55,480 nt of DNA, taken from assembly GCA_024400415.1 (NCBI GenBank), contig JAKSMS010000005.1:1-55480 (forward strand), written 5' to 3'. Shown here piece by piece: positions 55,432-55,480 of this stretch. The first letter of the stretch is position 1; every line of letters starts with the position of its first letter. The position numbers and the translations under genes were made by a program. Source of the DNA: Bacteroidales bacterium (lineage in GTDB: Bacteria > Bacteroidota > Bacteroidia > Bacteroidales > P3). The notes beneath the pieces are model-generated. The model was not told the DNA's origin, made no database searches, and was given only the letters and a program-made list of their open reading frames with translations.

Positions 55432-55480
55432 TCACTCGCCAGACTTCCCAACGCCCTCATAGGCCTGAATGATCCTTGTC
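55432..55480 (-). CDS. Possible C-terminal end of a gene cut by the window edge
   Basis: Fifteen codons open to the right edge, encoding TRIIQAYEGVGKSGE, then a TGA stop. A terminator-like hairpin immediately downstream supports a real gene end. Too short to name; the call rests on the open frame and the terminator. Confidence 0.35.
   Translation of the reverse strand, partial: TRIIQAYEGVGKSGE

Overview
The window comes from a Bacteroidota chromosome, most likely order Bacteroidales. The evidence is the promoter style (a -7 box TAnnTTTG with TTTG about 19 bases upstream, seen before gcvT, fba, guaA, bamD and others), a secreted protease with a type IX secretion sorting domain, and several families typical of the order: DUF6029, Omp28-like, DUF5686, an Rpb6-like omega subunit and an unusual short LpxC. 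It is ordinary core chromosome. No rRNA, tRNA, insertion sequence, prophage or CRISPR array was recognised. About 44 genes are tightly packed on both strands, and hairpin terminators separate the convergent gene pairs.

Layout. 1-1108 (-) is the N-terminal part of prolyl-tRNA synthetase. 1381-6825 (+) holds an outer-membrane protein, then a redox/outer-membrane set (TlpA thioredoxin, DUF6029 barrel, Omp28-like lipoprotein with CxxC) and a MATE exporter. 6941-9553 is an M6 metalloprotease with a type IX sorting tail. 9788-12234 is gcvT plus a DUF1015 gene. 12312-19490 is a very compact run of envelope genes: MscS channel, DUF4105 protein, an intact transglutaminase-like protein, a related copy with a lost catalytic site, a 28-residue membrane peptide and a thioredoxin-fold protein without CxxC. 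A dipeptidase (+), a HAD phosphatase (-), a carboxylesterase (+) and a DUF5686 barrel (-) follow. Between the last two, at 23110-23205, lies a striking palindrome made of 4+4 copies of an 11-bp unit.

25996-31345 (+) carries an alpha/beta hydrolase, a lipoprotein, a U32 protein, an M42 aminopeptidase and radA. 31422-36409 (-) is guaA, a LysM/periplasmic-binding protein, lpxC and lpxA, joining nucleotide supply to lipid A synthesis. 36537-39090 (+) is bamD, the omega-like subunit and coaBC, a grouping I recall from other Bacteroidales. After an unknown secreted protein come fba, another unknown secreted protein, a divergent uvrA, a small membrane protein, mnmE, a DUF3267 zincin-like protein and an unknown protein. 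The last block (-) reads, in transcription order, a carboxyltransferase of the oxaloacetate decarboxylase/pyruvate carboxylase type, a lytic transglycosylase, the canonical uvrA and a DUF819 membrane protein, with ATGA overlaps between the last three.

The observations most worth following up are the 11-bp-unit palindrome, the loss of the biotin lysine in the carboxyltransferase, the enzyme/pseudoenzyme pair with the embedded microprotein, the LpxC without its usual FabZ fusion, and the apparently leaderless bamD transcript. All family calls are from reading the protein sequences; no database search was possible.
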